From: Solea solea
Taxonomy: Eukaryota > Chordata > Actinopteri > Pleuronectiformes > Soleidae
Direction: 5' to 3'
Assembly: GCF_958295425.1 (NCBI RefSeq)
Contig: NC_081139.1
Location: 24,162,888-24,226,887 of the forward strand
Length of the DNA: 64,000 nucleotides
Shown here: one piece after another, positions 58,691 to 64,000 of the stretch
How positions within the stretch are numbered: position 1 is the first letter of the stretch
Layout: every line of letters starts with the position of its first letter
Notes under the pieces: model-generated
Database searches by the model: none
Seen by the model: the letters and a program-made list of their open reading frames with translations, nothing else
Told to the model about the DNA's origin: nothing
Position numbers and translations under genes: made by a program

Positions 58691-59394
58691 ATCTCTTGCT
58701 GATGTCATGCAACAGTCAGGATCAAAACAACTGGGCTGTTCAAATCCATAGCACAGCATAGGTAGGTGTAGTAAGCAGACGGCATACTGTAAATACCAGG
58801 CAATGGTGCTAGGCAACACACGTCTTTGCTGGCTGTGTTCTTAAAAAGTGAAGATAGTGGATAGCTGTTGTGCCCCAGGATGTCAAAACAGTCTGGGTCA
58901 AGCAAAGAGGTGAGCATTTTAAAGGAAGATCCCAAGAGATGGCATGGGATGGAGTTGTATCACTGCCACAAAACAATCAAAGAGTGCACAGAAGATGGTG
59001 TGATAGGAATCCACAGGCAACACATTCTACTTGTGTAGTGATCACTTTATATCACATCGAGAATCCAATGCTTACTAGCTTTAATATCTTCTTTATTTAA
59101 CATGCTTTTATCGCAGTGTCTCTGGAGTAGGATGAGGGAACGTCTATCAGACATTTGAAGAGTACTGCAGGTCTACTATTATTCAGTCTGTCAAGTTCTA
59201 CCATATGTTGCTCAAACTCTGTGGATTAAAACTGTGCAATTAACTCTTGACGGCTTGAATTGCCCCTGTTTAATTTTTGCCGAAGGTTTTCCTGCCAACA
59301 TGGTGGTGCAAATAATCTGAGTCATGTGATGTTCGGAGCTCTATAGGAGTCTTGGGAGCTTTGGGCTAAGACATTATGATAAAAAAAAATCTGT
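58691..59394. other. Noncoding stretch, nothing recognised
   Basis: Unique; the end probably grades into the 5' side of the LINE fragment. Confidence 0.45.
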
Positions 59395-60035
59395 CATAGA
59401 AACCCTGATCATTGCCCCAGACAGTGCTATCTCCTCTATTAGACAGCACTTAGGCCTCTTGGGCTCCACTGTCAAGGCTAACTTGGCATCTAGTGAAAAA
59501 GCTTTTTTCACCCCAGGAACATTTCAAAACTAAGGACCATGGTAACAAAACCTGAGCTTAAATGATCATACATGCTTGTAGCTCCTCTTTCAATTATTGC
59601 AATGCCCTGTTTGTGTTTTAATAAGACAGCAGTTGACCGTCTTCAACTGCACATTAGGGAGCACATTATCCCTGTTTTAGCTTCCTTTCACTGGCTGCCA
59701 ATGGATTTTAGAATTCAGTTTTTAGCTTTAACTTTTAGAGCTTTGCATGGCCAAGCCCCATCTTACATTACCCATCTGCTTATATCTTACTCCCCAGCAC
59801 ATTCCCTGAGGTCATCAGAACAAAGACTCTTGATGACACCCCATACCTGCACTTCCCTTGACCATGCGCTCTATGGCCTTGCTGATTATTTTAAGAAGGA
59901 GCTGAAAATGTTTCTTTTAGACAGGCTTTTTGGGTTGCTATAGTAGTAGTTTTTACTCATGATTGTACAGCACTACAGAGTGTAATGTGATTTCTATCTG
60001 TGAAAGGTTCTATATAAATAAACTTACTGTAGACT
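59395..60035 (+). pseudogene. LINE 3' end (CR1/L2/Rex1 type)
   Basis: Successive broken frames read ETLIIAPDSAISSIRQHLG, RNISKLRTMVTKPELK, SSFNYCNALFVF and then, in a frame open from 59572 to 59943, NKTAVDRLQLHIREHI, LASFHWLPMDFRIQFLALTF and RALHGQAPSYITHLL. This is the C-terminal reverse-transcriptase/thumb region of fish CR1/L2/Rex1-group LINEs (family pattern DYCNALF, HWLPVxxRIxFK, ALHGxAPxY). At least two frameshifts and several stops make it inactive. The 3' end has GAAAGGTTCTATATAAATAA, the LINE tail. Confidence 0.88.
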
Positions 60036-62869
60036 ACATTGTCTAGAGGGAAAAAATGGTAGCGCTACAGCTAGCACGAACACAGCTAGCTCAGAATCTA
60101 GCAGTGAGATGTTTGACCCAGCTAATCCCTTAAGAAGCATCTTTTAGCAGCATGTAGATGTAAATAAAAGCCACTGCAACACAATCAAGATGGACATAAT
60201 AAACATGTGCCATGCTTTCAAACATGTAGCTAATAAAGCTACATAAGACCACAGCTAGCTAAGGGGTTCCTACTATGATCATAGGTTTGGTGTCAACATA
60301 TCTTGTGGCCTTCATTACCTGTAAACCGCAGGTTTTGGAAAGGGTAAAACAAAAATCTGGGCAAACTAGATGTTTCTGTTCTACCCAGTACATAAAGGAA
60401 AACACCATGGATCATTCCCGGCCCTCCCCTCCCTCTGTTTCTCTGAGATATCTCACACAAGCTCAGGATGCAGATAAAAGGGATTGATGAGAGGCAAAAG
60501 TTTCCACTTGTCCAAACAAAGCAAGGACAGTCTCCCTGCAGTCATTATTGTAGGGCATGCTGCCTTCCAAATCCGAGTCAGCCTCCATCTGTATACAGCT
60601 AGGCGTGGCTCTATTGTCTGCTATACTTTTTGTGGAACCAGAGCACACTTTTTTATTTAGTGATGGTCCAGCTGTTCAGCAGCCACAGATGTTGTCTGGC
60701 GAGGTTTTTGTGCATTTTCATTCTTTCAATGTGTACATGAAAAGAAACATTCTAAATAAATATTCCATATACATGTTTACACTTGTGAGGGGTGGGAAAC
60801 ACGGCATATTGGTTGATGTATTGATGGAAGGTAATAGTGAGTGAGTGCAATGGAAGACAATTTGCCCAAGAAACGAAACAGGAGTCTGTATTTTCTGGCA
60901 CTGTGCTTTTAAATGGACAATCCTTAAATTCTCCAGTCCACACCTGAGTAGGTTTAGTCGAGGTGACTAATGACGTGGGGGGCACTGGCCATCTAGTCTG
61001 GTCAGGAGGGGACCAGTCAGGTGAAAACAAGTCAAACTTTTTGGGTAAAAAACACCCAAAAACAGTCAGGTTGGGTGATATGAGCTTAACATTATATCAT
61101 GATACTCATCATATGGCAATAAATTACACACAATAAAAGTGTTTGCAATTATATGTAATATAGGTTTAAGGTATAGGTATATATAATATAAGGTTGCCAG
61201 TTCAGTCCTGAGAAGGGCCGCTACTGGGTTACCCCTAAAAAGGGCAGATAATGTATGATATCTTTCAGGTTTGAGAGCCTTAAATTCCTTTCCTTTATTA
61301 GTGTAGTTAACAAGGGCAATGGACATTACTAAACATTACTGTAAATGCACCAGAATTAGGTAATAGGCTATTTTTTATCCATAGTCCTTAGAGACTAAAG
61401 ATACTCCATGATGTTCTGTGTCTGTCTCTACATTTTTACATTTCCATCAATCCCACAAAATGTAATACTTAATATGATAACGAAATTAAAATAAGATTTG
61501 TGTTTTATGTAAAAGAAAGCACCTTCCTGTAAATCAAATTGTAAATGTATTTTATTTTCATTATGTTCTTCCACTATAATAAATGAACAAAATAAAGGGG
61601 AATTAGAACAAGGTAAAAGGAGAGTCACCAACAGAGAGAAAGAGGCAGATAGAGAGAGAGAGAGAGAGAGAGAGAACTGTCTCCCCCTGCTGATTTTATT
61701 TGTTGTGAGTCATTGTCTGACTGCTCATCAAGAGCACACCGAGAAATCCTGGAGGGCCACCACATCAGTGGGGTATGCCAGTGGAAAAGAAATAAAATTC
61801 ATCAGGATTTTTTCATCCTGTCTCTATGTGCTTGTCATGTAGGTGTGAAGCTGATGCACACGTGAAGTTTGAGAAGTTTGTGGGAGGAACACGACAAGTC
61901 GTCACTTTAGATAATATTATTGGAATTTTTGGTGCTAGAAAAGTAGAATGAGCTTCTGTTCATGTGCCATCTCCAGATAGTGTAGCTTCAGAAACCACAG
62001 TTTGCTTTTTATGCTGATGAAAAAAACAAAAGGGAAAACAATATACTGTAAAGGGTTTTCAAAAAGTACAAAGCATCCCACAATGCAGATGACATAACTA
62101 AATATATACACTTTTCTCAGGTCCCTGTTCCAAATGAGATCCAAAATGAAAACTACACAACTAGGTCTTTCTTTATCATCTTGGCATGTCTAGAAACCAA
62201 ATATCTTTAGAGATCAACCACACAGTTTCTGAACATTAGCTGGGACAAAGAAAGTCAATAAGTGAAGCGAATCAAGCTCATATAGTAAAGCAGATCAAAG
62301 AGAGTTTTTGTCCTGTGGGCACAATCTGTGCTCAATCAACAAAAAGAAATGTAATTGTATTTCTATGTACTTACAAATATAAATTTCCATCTCTAAAATT
62401 ACTTTTTTTAGAGAAATATCTTTGAAAGTCTGTTACTTACTGTACATTGTGTATGTGTATATTACATGTGTATATATACATGTTGTAATAGTTATGACTC
62501 AGACTGAAACTCTATGTACAGTGCAGGGTCTTGGGGACGTTGAAAGGTGCTATATTGTTTAAATGAATTACTAAAAGAATCAATGGAATAACTTCAACTC
62601 CCAACCACACAACTGCAAATGGGCCGGATGATTTCACAGCATGAACGACAACCTGTAAAGTGGAAATGGGAGGAAACCGTCCGGAATCATCTCAGAGTAA
62701 CAAATAGTCACTGTGTTTGTTTCAAATAGCAGTTATGGTGTCAAAACAGCAATGGACAGACACGATTATGGTCTGTATTTGAATGGATGGATGGCTACTT
62801 ACACTAGAGTTTTTCCATTTGCCAGTTCACTGACAAATTCATCAGCACTTTTTCTATCACACAGCTGTC
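60036..62869. other. Noncoding stretch with a GA microsatellite
   Basis: About 61070-61250 contains words like GGTTGGGTGATATG and GGTTGCCAGTTCAGTCCTGA that resemble repeat scraps, too short to assign. No gene. Confidence 0.5.
61651..61675. repeat. (AG)n microsatellite
   Basis: Uninterrupted AG repeat. Confidence 0.95.
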
Positions 62870-62980
62870 AGGATGTTGGGTTAAGTGGGGGTAGTCCACG
62901 GGACTAGCTGGGCATGGAATCAAACCCTCGAACTTCCAGTTGAAAGACGACTCGCTTTGCCAGTGAGCTACCACCTCCCC
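62870..62980 (-). mobile_element. tRNA-derived SINE relic
   Basis: On the minus strand, GGTAGCTCACTGGCAAAGCG is the A box and GAGGGTTTGATTCC the B box, followed by CTAGTCCCGTGGAC. The tRNA-like head is the best preserved in the window, but the cloverleaf is eroded and SINE body sequence follows. Confidence 0.75.
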
Positions 62981-64000
62981 TATGTACATCATGTTTGAAA
63001 GGGATGTTGTTTTGGATCCTCTTAGCTGCAGAATGACTCAGAACCACCACAGCACATCAGAAAGGAGGCATGATGGGAAAGTAAGTCGTGAGCTATTTTG
63101 AAAAGAGAAAAAAAAAAAAAGGAAAAAGGCAAAATGACAGATGAGATCAAAAGGAGAATATATGAAACGCTTCAATTTTAAGTCGTGCCACTGGGAGGGA
63201 AAAAAAAAAAAAGGCCACTGCTGAGCAATGAGTTATACGAGAGGATGCAGGCAGAGAAGATGATACTGCAGGCTACCTGGAACAGAGCCAGGGACACTGG
63301 GTCACTGGGGTCAGAGCAAGCTGGCATGACCGGTAAAGGCACACAGCAGGGCACCCGAGGATGATGCAGAGTCACACACAGATGCCACAAAACACACAGA
63401 CACACAAAGTAAGATTAAAAAAAAAAAAAAAAAACATGATTGGAAACACTGTGGAACGGATAGCACTGCTAGCTATTTACCTGAGCACACATGCAGTAAA
63501 TCTGTGCTCTGCTCCCTTCATTTTACTCTTGTGTTTAATCTTGTTTCAGCAGCAAGATAGTGATTTTGAGTCTTGCCGTAAAATAAATGAAAGCAAACTC
63601 AGAATTCTATTCCATGACAAACCTTATGGCAAGAGAGCTTCATTGCCCTTCTTTCTGCAGAAAGAGACTTTATCCTACTCTCATACATCTGTTCCTGTGC
63701 CGTATTACGCATGAAGACCCATCACCAGCAACAGCAGCCCTAGGCAAAATTGTGTCATACCTGCTAAGTCTTACTGAAACATAGAACATCGGGGGTTTTT
63801 CCTGACTGTTGACAATCACCCACCCTTATATGCGATGTGGTTGTCACAGGACAGGTGTCTCAGCACAGGTAGTGTGGAGCATCAGCACCACACAGGAGTG
63901 TTAATTAGACACTCCAACAATAGCATTGGGGGTGCTGATTGACATATGGAACCCCCCACAGTGATGAGCACAATCCAAACCTGGGTTTCTATCCCAGAAT
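62981..64000. other. Noncoding stretch with A runs
   Basis: A runs lie near 63108-63120, 63200-63211 and 63418-63434. A 117-codon frame (63361-63714) has no recognised domain. Confidence 0.5.

Noticed and set aside
62870..62980. Genuine tRNA gene
   Set aside because: A and B boxes are present but several bases of the cloverleaf are eroded and SINE body sequence follows.

Overview
This window looks like gene-free DNA from a ray-finned fish, most likely a spiny-rayed (percomorph) teleost. The evidence is the repeat content. There are tRNA-headed short repeats typical of fish introns, Tc1-like transposon relics (two sharing the fish end sequence CCACTTTATTAGGTAC), a hAT element starting CAGGGGTCTCAAAC, fragments of CR1/L2/Rex1-type and RTE-type LINEs, and many CA, TA and GA microsatellites. 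Nothing is bacterial or viral in organisation. No operon, CRISPR array, rRNA gene or free-standing tRNA gene was seen.

I could not recognise a single host protein-coding exon in 64 kb. Open frames are all at or below 167 codons, about the length expected by chance in random sequence of this size, and none reads as a known protein except transposon pieces. The window is therefore probably an intergenic desert or the inside of a very large intron. Two segments carry good splice-site architecture (6911-7093 and 42823-42947). They are listed only as exon candidates.

Layout: 1-2.1 kb unique sequence with a candidate conserved noncoding block near 1.7-1.9 kb; 2.2-2.7 kb a deleted Tc1-like element; 5.7-6.1 kb a MITE-like element; 7.6-8.2 kb a decayed Tc1/mariner transposase; 10.6-11.6 kb a regulatory-looking block with two octamer sites; 12.8-13.5 kb a LINE fragment and a fish interspersed repeat; 15.7-22.4 kb a run of regulatory-looking AT-core blocks broken by short repeats; 22.6-28.8 kb repeat-rich, ending in a Tc1-like copy that carries three further repeats; 31-37 kb repeat-rich with an RTE LINE 3' end and three copies of one fish repeat in both orientations; 37.9-43 kb mostly unique, with two strong short inverted repeats and one exon candidate; 43-47.5 kb plain; 47.6-50.4 kb microsatellites and a SINE; 52.7-53 kb and 58.3-58.7 kb further regulatory-looking blocks; 57.4 kb a near-perfect 19-bp hairpin; 59.4-60.0 kb a LINE 3' end; 62.9 kb a SINE relic.

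There is no gene set to describe as a working system. If the window acts at all, it is probably as cis-regulatory DNA for a gene outside it. The candidate conserved blocks were chosen by eye (unique sequence, homeodomain, POU and FOX-like cores, no repeat identity), and no alignment could be run. Repeat family names rest on recalled consensus sequences and coding motifs, not on a database search.
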